A DNA stretch of 6,097 nucleotides. Source: an uncultured Bacilli bacterium (GTDB lineage: Bacteria; Bacillota_I; Bacilli_A; RF39; UBA660). This document shows positions 1 through 5,869 of the stretch, in pieces; within the stretch, counting starts at the first letter, position 1, and the number at the start of each line of letters is the position of its first letter. The notes beneath the pieces are model-generated. The model saw only the letters and a program-made list of their open reading frames with translations. It had not been told where the DNA came from and did not search any database. The translations under genes and the position numbers were made by a program. The stretch is from NCBI GenBank assembly GCA_948497845.1, contig CAOOMX010000031.1, forward strand, positions 1 through 6,097, written 5' to 3'.

Positions 1-1
1 A

Positions 2-544
2 AATCAATATAAGACAGTTAATATAGAACAAATAGAAGATGTATTTCATTATGGAAAGTTAGAATTTAGGTATTATCCGTTGGATAGGCTTGACAACGTT
101 CAGACGTATAACTATAATGAAGATAGAAGAGTTAAATGGTTAAGATTTATAGGGGCGAAGAGTCAAGAAGAAAGAGAGAAAATAGCAAAAGGAGATGAGG
201 TATTTATGGAATTTAATGAAAAGCTAGGGATATATATGATGGATGAAGCATCAAAAGAACTATTTAATGAATGGGAAAGATTGATAAGAGAACATGATGT
301 AATAAGAAGTGAAAGACAAGCGAAAAGAGCAGTGAAAAAACAAAAAGAAGCAGAAGAATTAGCAAGAGTAGCAGTAGAGAATGCAAAGTTAGCTCAAGAG
401 AATGCAGAGCAAGGGGTAAAAGAGGCTATAAATAACGAAAGACAAAAGATTGCTATGGAAATGATTTCTAAAGGGGCTTCGGTATCATTTGTTCATGATG
501 TAACAGGTCTTTCTATAGAAGAAATTCATAGTTGCAATATGTGA
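2..544 (+). CDS. Rpn family recombination-promoting nuclease / PD-(D/E)XK nuclease family transposase, C-terminal part (5' truncated)
   Basis: The frame is open from base 2 to a TGA at 542-544, giving 180 residues; the true start lies left of the window. A TTG at 80 is an internal leucine codon, not a credible start, because coding continues upstream of it. The opening residues (GKLEFRYYPLD) followed by a W-L-R-F-I stretch look like the end of the Rpn/TIGR01784 nuclease core. A long charged, Ala/Lys/Glu-rich helix (about nt 300-440) comes next, probably a coiled coil. The tail, with EMISKG followed by VTGLSIEEI, is the typical Rpn C-terminal module. Family members promote RecA-independent recombination or DNA cleavage and are often called transposases, but they lack IS-like ends. 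The catalytic D/E-x-K residues lie outside the window, so activity cannot be judged. No clear terminator follows. The family call rests on recalled motifs. Confidence 0.78.
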   Translation, partial: NQYKTVNIEQIEDVFHYGKLEFRYYPLDRLDNVQTYNYNEDRRVKWLRFIGAKSQEEREKIAKGDEVFMEFNEKLGIYMMDEASKELFNEWERLIREHDVIRSERQAKRAVKKQKEAEELARVAVENAKLAQENAEQGVKEAINNERQKIAMEMISKGASVSFVHDVTGLSIEEIHSCNM

Positions 545-572
545 TTTCTATTAAATATTTTTTAAAATAACC

Positions 573-601
573 TTGTCTATTATATGTATTTTGGGTATAA
601 T
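573..601 (+). promoter_or_regulatory. Sigma-A-type promoter of the ackA-DHH-recX run
   Basis: The -35 element TTGTCT lies at 573-578 and a perfect -10 TATAAT at 596-601, separated by 17 bp. The predicted transcript starts near 608, giving a leader of only about 12 bases that is almost entirely the ribosome binding site AGAGGTG (609-615). The very short leader leaves no room for a riboswitch or attenuator before ackA. No cre-like or other operator was recognised. Confidence 0.8.
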
Positions 602-620
602 GGTTTTTAGAGGTGAAAGA

Positions 621-1805
621 ATGAAAATATTAGCAGTTAATGCAGGAAGTTCATCATTAAAATTTACACTTATTGAGCTTCCTAGTAAAGAAGTAATAGC
701 TAGTGGTTTATTTGAAAAAATTGGATTAGCTGGAAGTTATTATACAATTAAATATAATGGAGAAAAGTATGTACGTGAAGTAGAACTTACTGATCATGGT
801 GTAGCAGTAAAACATTTAATGGATGAACTTATTTCATTACATATTATTTCATCATTAGAAGAAATTGATGGCGTAGGTCATAGAATTCTTCATGGTGGGG
901 ATGAATTTGTGGATTCTTTAGTTTTAACTGAAGAAGTTATTGAAGGTATTTCTAAATATAATGAATTAGGACCACTTCATAATCCTGCAAATTTAATGGG
1001 AGCTAAGGCTTTTATGAAGGCTTTGCCAAACGTAGTACAAGTTGGTGTATTTGATACAGCATTTCATGCTACAATGAAGGAAAGCGAATTTTTATATCCT
1101 GTTCCTTATGAATGGTATGAAAAATATGGAATTCGTAAATATGGATTTCATGGAACAAGTCATCGTTTTGTTAATTTAGATATTAGTGAACATCTAGGAA
1201 GAAATGATTTGAAGGTCATTAGTTGTCATATCGGTAATGGTGCTTCTTTGGCTGCTATTGATAGTGGTAAAGTAGTAGATACAACTATGGGCTTTACGCC
1301 GCTTGCAGGTGTAATGATGGGAACTCGTTCAGGGGATATAGATCCAAGTATTATTCCATTTATTATGAAAAAAGAAGGAAAGACTGCCGATGAAATTATT
1401 AATGATTTAAATAAGAAAAGTGGTCTTTTAGGTGTTAGTGGTATTAGTAGTGATTCAAGGGATATTGAAGCTGCGATTGAAGCTAACAATGAAAAAGCTA
1501 TTCTTGCTCAAGATATTTATGCGCAAAAAATAGCGAATTATATTGCTATGTATAATAATCTTTTAGGTGGGGCAGATGTTATTTTATTTACCGCAGGTAT
1601 TGGAGAAAGAAGTCCAATGACAAGACGTCAAGTTATTGAAAAAATTAAATCTTTAGGGGTAACTCTTGATGAAGAAAAGAATCAAATTCGTGCTGAATTT
1701 GCTCTTATTTCAGGTGAAGATTCTAAGATTCCTGTTTATATTGTTCCAACAAATGAAGAGCTAATGATAGCTTTAGATACGATGGAGTTTGTTTCTAAAG
1801 ATTAA
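621..1805 (+). CDS. ackA: Acetate kinase
   Basis: This enzyme makes ATP and acetate from acetyl phosphate and ADP (reversibly), the last step of the Pta-AckA pathway in the cytoplasm. The 394-residue length is normal for the family. Both halves of the ASKHA fold are visible: VNAGSSSLKF (6-15) with N7, S10, S12 and K14; GHRILHGG (86-93, R88); LGPLHNPAN (116-124, H120); VFDTAFHATM (143-152, D145); YGFHGTSH (174-181, H177); CHIGNGASL (202-210); MMGTRSGD (232-239, R236); LFTAGIGERS (322-331); TNEEL (377-381). These correspond to the known acetate, phosphate and nucleotide-binding residues of characterised acetate kinases. ATG at 621 is chosen over an upstream TTG at 573 because it has a good AGGTG site eight bases before its A and starts exactly at the conserved MKILAVNAG. 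The TTG is the -35 element of its promoter. No pta gene is in the window. Confidence 0.97.
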   Translation: MKILAVNAGSSSLKFTLIELPSKEVIASGLFEKIGLAGSYYTIKYNGEKYVREVELTDHGVAVKHLMDELISLHIISSLEEIDGVGHRILHGGDEFVDSLVLTEEVIEGISKYNELGPLHNPANLMGAKAFMKALPNVVQVGVFDTAFHATMKESEFLYPVPYEWYEKYGIRKYGFHGTSHRFVNLDISEHLGRNDLKVISCHIGNGASLAAIDSGKVVDTTMGFTPLAGVMMGTRSGDIDPSIIPFIMKKEGKTADEIINDLNKKSGLLGVSGISSDSRDIEAAIEANNEKAILAQDIYAQKIANYIAMYNNLLGGADVILFTAGIGERSPMTRRQVIEKIKSLGVTLDEEKNQIRAEFALISGEDSKIPVYIVPTNEELMIALDTMEFVSKD

Positions 1806-1818
1806 AAAGAAATAGAAA

Positions 1819-2799
1819 GTGGTGAGTATAATTAAAAGAGAATTATACAAAAAAATATTTAAAATTATAAAAGATTATGACCACATAGTTATTGCTAGAC
1901 ATATCGGTCCTGATCCAGATGCTATTGCTAGTCAAATAGCTCTAAGAGATTCAATTAAGATGACATTTCCTAATAAAGAAGTGTATGCTGTAGGAGCAGG
2001 TGTACATAAATTTCGATATCTTGGTTCGTTAGATAAAGTTGATGTAAGTTTGCTTGAAGATGTTTTATTGATTGTTTTAGATGTTCCTAATTTTTTTAGA
2101 GTGGATGGGATTGAAGATTTATCTTATCAAGCTATTTTAAAAATTGATCATCACCCTAGTGAAGACATTATTGGAGATGTTGATTGGACAGATGAGGGAA
2201 TGTCAAGTACATGTGAAATGATTACTAATTTAATTATGGAAACAAAGCTAGGGTTGGATTCTAGGATTGCTGAAGCATTATTTATAGGAATTGTTTGTGA
2301 TAGTGATCGATTTTTGCTGCAAAATACAAGCATAGATACTTTTAAAACTGTTTATAATTTGTTGGATAAAAGTAAAATTAACTTTGTACCTTTATATAAT
2401 AATTTATATGAAAGAGGTATTGCAGAAGAAAAGTTTAAAGCATATATTGTGAATAATATTGAAATTAGTGAAAATAATTTTGGATATCTTCATGTAACCG
2501 AAGAAGCGTTGAAAAAATATAATGTGGAAGCAGCTATTGTTTCTAATCATGTAAACGATTTGTTCTTTATTAAAGAATTACTATGTTGGATGTATGTTGT
2601 TTATGATGAAAGAAATGGCGTTTATAAAGCAAATATAAGAAGCCGTGGTCCTATTGTTAATGAAATAGCTAGTAAATATAATGGCGGAGGACATAAGTAT
2701 GCTTCTGGGTGTAGAACTACTAATTTTAAAGATATTGAGAAGTTAGCTCATGATTTAGATGTTGCTTGTCGGGAATATATAAGTGAAGAGAATGTATAA
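1819..2799 (+). CDS. DHH-DHHA1 family phosphoesterase, NrnA-like (nanoRNase / pAp phosphatase)
   Basis: Family members use two Mn ions to degrade RNA fragments of 2-5 nt, and some dephosphorylate 3'-phosphoadenosine 5'-phosphate or cleave pApA. The 326-residue size fits stand-alone NrnA/YtqI. Numbered from GTG 1819, the DHH domain shows HIGPDPDA (28-35; D32, D34), VLDVPN (86-91; D88), the DHH triad (109-111), SSTCEM (128-133) and GIVCDSDRF (156-164; D160). The DHHA1 domain ends in the substrate-binding GGGHKYASG (289-297). All metal ligands appear present. D162 sits where many NrnA proteins carry Gly (GDTGRF), and Gly replaces the usual Arg in RPDPDA. There is no membrane segment, GGDEF-like domain or PAS domain, so this is not GdpP. 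The start is uncertain: GTG at 1819 and 1822 lack a good upstream site, whereas GGTGAG (1821-1826) would suit an in-frame ATT at 1831. The gene lies 13 bases after ackA and directly abuts recX. Confidence 0.88.
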   Translation: MVSIIKRELYKKIFKIIKDYDHIVIARHIGPDPDAIASQIALRDSIKMTFPNKEVYAVGAGVHKFRYLGSLDKVDVSLLEDVLLIVLDVPNFFRVDGIEDLSYQAILKIDHHPSEDIIGDVDWTDEGMSSTCEMITNLIMETKLGLDSRIAEALFIGIVCDSDRFLLQNTSIDTFKTVYNLLDKSKINFVPLYNNLYERGIAEEKFKAYIVNNIEISENNFGYLHVTEEALKKYNVEAAIVSNHVNDLFFIKELLCWMYVVYDERNGVYKANIRSRGPIVNEIASKYNGGGHKYASGCRTTNFKDIEKLAHDLDVACREYISEENV

Positions 2800-3567
2800 A
2801 TGGAAATAGTTAAATTTAAGAAAAAAAATAATAATCAATATAGTATATTACTTAGTGATAATACATCACTAAGTTTTTATGATGATACAATAATTCATTA
2901 TAATTTGTTAATAAAAAAGAGTGTTAGTCATGAATATTTAAAAGAAATAGTTGCTTTTAATCAAAAATATGATGCTTATTATAAAGCTCTCAAACTTATA
3001 AAAGCAAAATTAAGAACGGAAAAGGAATTGGAGCAGAAATTAAGTAAAGAATCTTTTTCAAAAGAAGGTATATTATTTGCAATAGATAAATTAAAAAAAC
3101 AAGGTTATTTGAACGATGAGGTTTATCTTAAAAGCTATATTGCTGATCAAGTAAATTTGACATTAAATGGACCTAATAAAATAAAATTCCTTTTAAAACG
3201 TTTAGGATTTGATGACATTGATCAATATCTTACTATATATGATGATGTATGGAGCGAGAAAATAAAAAAAGTTATAGATAAGAAAACAAAAGCAAATCAT
3301 AATTTGTCTAGTGTTATGTTAAGACAAAATATAAAGAATTATTTAATTAATTTAGGTTATGCTAAGGATATGGTTGAAATTTATTTAGAGCAGCAATTTA
3401 TTGATGATGATACTCTTATTTTGGAAAAGGAAGCTTTAAAGGAATATCGTAGGTTAAGTCGAAAATATAAAGACGAAACTCTGTATAATAAATTGAAATA
3501 TAATCTATATAAGAAAGGCTTTTCAATGGGATTAATTGAAGAGACTTTAAAAAAGTTAGAGATTTAG
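2800..3567 (+). CDS. recX: RecX family regulatory protein (RecA modulator)
   Basis: RecX binds RecA filaments and limits their extension and strand-exchange activity. At 255 residues this is a long form, as in other Bacilli. Visible features are an N-terminal beta-rich segment and then repeated three-helix units: KALKLIKAKLRTEKELEQKL with a following FAIDKLKKQGYLND and YLKSYI (about 62-110), then GPNKIKFLLKRLGF (about 124-137). Two further units end in YLINLGYAKDMVEIYLEQQ and KKGFSMGLIEETLKKL. The order (x)LR(T/S)-E-L then GYL-D is the RecX signature. The ATG begins immediately after the TAA of the DHH gene (TAAATG). Its GAAGAG binding site (2785-2790) lies inside that gene, so translational coupling is likely. 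recA is not in the window. A hairpin plus T5 occupies codons 17-27. Confidence 0.92.
   Translation: MEIVKFKKKNNNQYSILLSDNTSLSFYDDTIIHYNLLIKKSVSHEYLKEIVAFNQKYDAYYKALKLIKAKLRTEKELEQKLSKESFSKEGILFAIDKLKKQGYLNDEVYLKSYIADQVNLTLNGPNKIKFLLKRLGFDDIDQYLTIYDDVWSEKIKKVIDKKTKANHNLSSVMLRQNIKNYLINLGYAKDMVEIYLEQQFIDDDTLILEKEALKEYRRLSRKYKDETLYNKLKYNLYKKGFSMGLIEETLKKLEI
2850..2878 (+). other. Terminator-like hairpin inside the start of recX
   Basis: ACTTAGTGAT (2850-2859) and ATCACTAAGT (2865-2874) form a perfect 10-bp stem around the 5-base loop AATAC. The last base of the stem starts a run of five T (2874-2878). It lies about 50 bases into recX and is read as in-frame codons. The stem has only 3 G/C pairs, so termination would be weak. 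It could act when ribosomes are absent from recX, or it may be chance. Confidence 0.5.
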
Positions 3568-3576
3568 AAATAATTA

Positions 3577-3585
3577 TGGTATAAT
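3577..3585 (+). promoter_or_regulatory. Extended -10 promoter of the exported pilin-like gene
   Basis: TGGTATAAT is a perfect extended -10 element (TGn at 3577-3579, TATAAT at 3580-3585). The best -35 candidate, TTAGAG at 3556-3561 with an 18-bp spacer, is poor and overlaps the end of recX; extended -10 promoters need little -35 contact. The transcript would start near 3592, close to the GGTGAT binding site at 3601-3606. The gene can therefore be expressed separately from the ackA run, although no terminator blocks read-through from recX. Confidence 0.72.
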
Positions 3586-3609
3586 TTCATTAGAAAAGTT
3601 GGTGATATT

Positions 3610-4506
3610 ATGAAGAATTTTAAAGGGAAGATTTTTCTTTTCCTATTAGTTAGCTTGTTTTCTATAAAATGTGTTGATGCTGCTAAGGTACAAAGTAATC
3701 AAAACATTGATTGTGCAAATGTTAATGCAGTATCTTGTAATCAGTATATATTTACAAATCAAAGGAAAAATCATGTGTCTATAGAAATTGGGAAAACTTC
3801 ATATGGCAATTATTTGTATTTGTCTTTTGATAATTTTAAAAATATTTTGACGAGAAATAATAATGGTCAAATTGTTGTAGATACAGGTGGAGTAGGAAAT
3901 GATGTTTACGAAGTAAAAGATGATGCTATTTGGGACTTAGATAGTGATGGAAAATATGGTCAATTGGATATTCGCTATGATACTAATTTTAGTAACAATT
4001 ACTATATTTATAAAAAGCAAGAAAATAATGAAAAGCCAACTGTTCCTCCAGCCTATGGGGATGGAACTGTAACTGGAGTAGAAGAAAATAATGGGAGCAA
4101 TAATAACAATAATAATGGAAATGATTCAAATTCAAGCGATATAAGTGGAGAAGTGCCTGATTTTGAAATTAAACCTATAGAGTTTTGTGAACAAGCAAGA
4201 GTATTAAACGCTTTTAAAATTGGTGGTTATGCCTTATTTGTTATTAAAATTCTAGTGCCTTTACTATTAATGGGACTGGCTGTTTGGGATTTATTAAGAG
4301 CAATGATTTCAAGCGATGATAAGGCCAATAAGGAAGCTGTAAGTAAGTTGATTCGTAGAGCTATTATAGCTGTTATTATATTTGTTATTCCAACACTCTT
4401 AGACTATGCTTTCTTGCTGGTTGATGGAGCAGTTGATACTACGAATGAATTTTCTAAGTGTACATCTTGTTTATTTAATCCAATGGATTGTGATACGGAA
4501 GAATAA
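3610..4506 (+). CDS. Exported membrane protein with EF-hand-like loop and C-terminal VirB2/TrbC-pilin-like two-helix module
   Basis: I do not recognise a named gene. The 298 residues divide clearly. Residues 1-24 are a Sec signal peptide (KNFKGK, a hydrophobic core, cleavage after VDA). Residues 25-140 are an exported domain with C35 and C43 and the loop DLDSDGKYGQLD (109-120), matching the EF-hand/dockerin pattern DxDxDGxxxxxD. Residues about 141-190 are a Pro- then Asn/Ser-rich linker with six Asn in a row. TM1 spans about 207-229, a Lys/Arg-rich loop (230-250, ending KLIRR) follows, and TM2 spans about 251-271. The tail has C284, C287 and C294. The positive inner loop puts both ends outside, the topology of VirB2/TrbC pilins. 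The mature part has six Cys (with C193), so disulfides are possible. It starts at ATG 3610 behind GGTGAT and ends at its own terminator. No other secretion gene is in view, so the pilin role is inference. Confidence 0.72.
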   Translation: MKNFKGKIFLFLLVSLFSIKCVDAAKVQSNQNIDCANVNAVSCNQYIFTNQRKNHVSIEIGKTSYGNYLYLSFDNFKNILTRNNNGQIVVDTGGVGNDVYEVKDDAIWDLDSDGKYGQLDIRYDTNFSNNYYIYKKQENNEKPTVPPAYGDGTVTGVEENNGSNNNNNNGNDSNSSDISGEVPDFEIKPIEFCEQARVLNAFKIGGYALFVIKILVPLLLMGLAVWDLLRAMISSDDKANKEAVSKLIRRAIIAVIIFVIPTLLDYAFLLVDGAVDTTNEFSKCTSCLFNPMDCDTEE

Positions 4507-4513
4507 ATTTTTT

Positions 4514-4541
4514 AGAATACTTTTGCAGTATTCTTTTTTTT
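4514..4541 (+). terminator. Rho-independent terminator of the pilin-like gene
   Basis: AGAATACT (4514-4521) and AGTATTCT (4527-4534) form a perfect 8-bp stem with loop TTTGC, followed by a run of T to 4541. It starts seven bases after the TAA at 4504-4506. On the opposite strand the hairpin is followed by A residues, so it acts on plus-strand transcription only. Confidence 0.85.
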
Positions 4542-4557
4542 ACTAAATTTTGCCATG

Positions 4558-4579
4558 AAAAAAGTTCCTTTTTAGGAAC
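4558..4579 (-). terminator. Rho-independent terminator of the PrsA-like gene
   Basis: Read on the minus strand, GTTCCT and AGGAAC form a 6-bp stem (4574-4579 with 4564-4569) around AAAA, followed by six T (4563-4558). It lies five bases past the minus-strand stop codon at 4585-4587. With the plus-strand terminator at 4514-4541 it insulates the two convergent genes. Confidence 0.85.
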
Positions 4580-4584
4580 CTTTA

Positions 4585-5592
4585 TTAATTATTAGTGTTT
4601 TTAAAACTTGCTAATAGATTTTGAATATAATTTGCATATTGTTTTTGAAGTTCTGAATCTTGAATTTCTGCTCCATGTTTTTTACGATAATGTTGTAGAG
4701 CTGTTACAGAAATATCAGCTTCTTTGCTTCTTAATTTTTGTGCTAATTTGTCTATAATTTCATCTTTTAAATCTTCTAGTGATTCTTTTTCATAAGAACC
4801 AGTTTTAAGAATAACATGATATCCTAATTCTGTTGTGATTACACTTGTTGAAAATTCTCCATCTTTTAATTTATATGCAGCATCTAATAATTCATCATAA
4901 TTTTCACTTAAGTCTCCATATGTAATTTTTCCTAATGAACCAGTTTCTTTATGACTTTCATCTTTTGAATATTCTTTTGATAAATTTTTGAATTCTTCTT
5001 TAACATCTTCGGCATCTTTTAATTTTTTAATGATTTCTTCAACCGTTTCTTTAGCCTTTTTTTCAGCTTCCTTTTTTTCATCATCTGTCATATCTTTTGT
5101 TACATCTGCTGTAATTAAAATATGGCTAAGATCAATATCTCCTTTAATTGTATTGTTGTAATAATCTTCAACTTCTTCATCTGTTATTTGATCTTTAGCA
5201 TATTCTTCAATAGCATGCATTTGCATGTAATTTAAATACATATATTCTTGATATGCTTCGATAGTTGAGTAACCTGCACCTTGAACTGCTTGTAAGAATT
5301 TTTCCTTATCCCCATATTGTTCAATATAAGCTTTAACATGCGCTTCAGCATATTCTTTTGCTTCGTCTTTATAACTTTCAAATTCACTTTCAAGAATATA
5401 CGTATCTGATAAAGTGATTAAAGCTTCTAGAGCAAAGCTGTCTTTCATTTTTTCATATAAATCATTAGCACTAATCATATGACCATTTTCATAAGTTATA
5501 ACTGCATCATCACCATTAGATAATTTAGGTATTTTTCCACATCCAGTAGTCATAAGTGCAATTAAGCAAATCATACATAATTTTTTCTTCAT
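4585..5592 (-). CDS. prsA: PrsA-like foldase lipoprotein, parvulin-type peptidyl-prolyl cis-trans isomerase
   Basis: PrsA proteins are anchored to the outer face of the membrane and help exported proteins fold. The 335-residue length is typical. The N-terminus is a lipoprotein signal: MKKK, a hydrophobic core, and TTGC with lipidated Cys at 18 (Thr rather than Leu at -3 is atypical but tolerated). A SurA-N-like helical region spans about 30-150. The parvulin domain runs about 153-265, with H157 in LSHILI, FKNLSKEYSKDES (201-213), GSLGKI (218-223) and GYHVIL (257-262, H259). This is the conserved His pair, so it may be an active isomerase. GSLG replaces the common GGDLG. A charged helix (172-200) is inserted early in the domain. 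A helical tail ends the protein. ATG at 5592 follows AAGGAG (minus strand of 5601-5606) with 8-base spacing. The gene is monocistronic, with its own promoter and terminator. The symbol follows the closest family and orthology is unproven. Confidence 0.88.
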   Translation of the reverse strand: MKKKLCMICLIALMTTGCGKIPKLSNGDDAVITYENGHMISANDLYEKMKDSFALEALITLSDTYILESEFESYKDEAKEYAEAHVKAYIEQYGDKEKFLQAVQGAGYSTIEAYQEYMYLNYMQMHAIEEYAKDQITDEEVEDYYNNTIKGDIDLSHILITADVTKDMTDDEKKEAEKKAKETVEEIIKKLKDAEDVKEEFKNLSKEYSKDESHKETGSLGKITYGDLSENYDELLDAAYKLKDGEFSTSVITTELGYHVILKTGSYEKESLEDLKDEIIDKLAQKLRSKEADISVTALQHYRKKHGAEIQDSELQKQYANYIQNLLASFKNTNN

Positions 5593-5611
5593 AATATTTT
5601 CTCCTTATCCG

Positions 5612-5668
5612 AATTCATTATATCAATATTTTGAAGGAAATACAATAAATTCACTATAAATTCATTAT
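5612..5668. repeat. Three copies of a 10-bp AATTCAYTAT repeat between the divergent genes
   Basis: AATTCATTAT occurs at 5612-5621 and 5659-5668, and AATTCACTAT at 5648-5657. The last two start 11 bp apart, about one helical turn, and the first overlaps the -10 element of the PrsA-like gene. This spacing could suit a regulator. In such AT-rich DNA it could also be chance. Confidence 0.35.
5617..5645 (-). promoter_or_regulatory. Promoter of the PrsA-like gene
   Basis: On the minus strand there is TTGTAT (5645-5640), a 17-bp spacer, and TATAAT (5622-5617) preceded by TGA, making an extended -10. The start would fall near 5610, just ahead of the AAGGAG site. This is a strong housekeeping-type promoter with a very short leader. 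Confidence 0.75.
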
Positions 5669-5692
5669 TTCTTTTTGCTGGATAAATGCACG

Positions 5693-5720
5693 CACACTAA
5701 TTAAAAAGAGCCATACAATA
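5693..5720 (+). promoter_or_regulatory. Sigma-K-like (sporulation-type) promoter candidate for the tiny membrane genes
   Basis: CATACAATA at 5712-5720 matches the sigma-K -10 pattern CATAnnnTA exactly, and its first eight bases also match the sigma-E -10 CATACAnT. CACA at 5693-5696, 15 bp upstream, fits the short sigma-K -35 pattern (mACm). No acceptable sigma-A -35 lies at the right distance from TACAAT (5714-5719), and there is no TGn extension. The consensus patterns come from Bacillus subtilis; use here is inference. Confidence 0.45.
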
Positions 5721-5753
5721 CTAATGAAAAGACAAAATAAAGGAGGGAAACTC

Positions 5754-5840
5754 ATGAATCATTGTGGAAACGGCCTTGGTGCTGCAATTATATTAGTACT
5801 ATTCATTTTATTAATAATCATATTAGGGGCTTTTGTTTAA
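5754..5840 (+). CDS. YjcZ-like tiny transmembrane protein, 28 residues
   Basis: A 28-codon gene, too short for most callers. The peptide begins MNHCGNGLG and continues as one hydrophobic helix (about 10-28, AAIILVLFILLIIILGAFV) ending near the last residue. This is the layout of the YjcZ/tiny-TM family (TIGR01732, PF09680): a short Gly-rich head and a VLFILL-I-I-GA core. Several Bacillus members are sporulation or spore-coat associated; their molecular function is unknown. Support for translation is strong: AGGAGG (5741-5746) sits 7 bases before the ATG, the stop is TAA, and a second similar gene follows after 29 bases. The head has one Cys and one His. The upstream promoter candidate is of sigma-K type. 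Whether this organism sporulates is not shown here. Confidence 0.82.
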   Translation: MNHCGNGLGAAIILVLFILLIIILGAFV

Positions 5841-5869
5841 TTAAATAATAAAGATAAGGAGGTATAAAA

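Noticed and set aside
80..82. TTG at 80 as the start of the first gene
   Set aside because: The frame stays open to the window edge with family-like residues before it and no binding site, so the gene is truncated, not short.
2..544. Full insertion sequence with terminal repeats
   Set aside because: No inverted ends or target duplication are visible around 545-572. Rpn genes are called transposases by annotation habit but are not IS elements.
542..565. TGA read as tryptophan (mycoplasma-type code)
   Set aside because: Read-through would add only six codons before TAA at 563-565. TGG is used for Trp throughout and no complete gene contains an internal TGA.
573..620. N-terminal extension of acetate kinase from the TTG at 573
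   Set aside because: The TTG belongs to the -35 element and the extension spans the promoter and ribosome binding site. The family N-terminus MKILAVNAG begins at ATG 621.
1226..1489. Minus-strand 87-codon open frame inside ackA
   Set aside because: It lies wholly within the conserved acetate kinase coding region, has no ribosome binding site, and resembles no family. It is an antisense shadow.
2151..2333. Minus-strand 60-codon open frame inside the DHH gene
   Set aside because: It is antisense to the conserved DHH motifs and has no supporting start signal.
4099..4125. AAT/AAC-rich tract as a phase-variable repeat
   Set aside because: It encodes the Asn linker of the exported protein, mixes AAT, AAC and AGC units, and is not a pure repeat likely to slip.
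5593..5753. Small RNA or riboswitch between the divergent genes
   Set aside because: No stable long stem or terminator was found here. The region is explained by two back-to-back promoters and short repeats.
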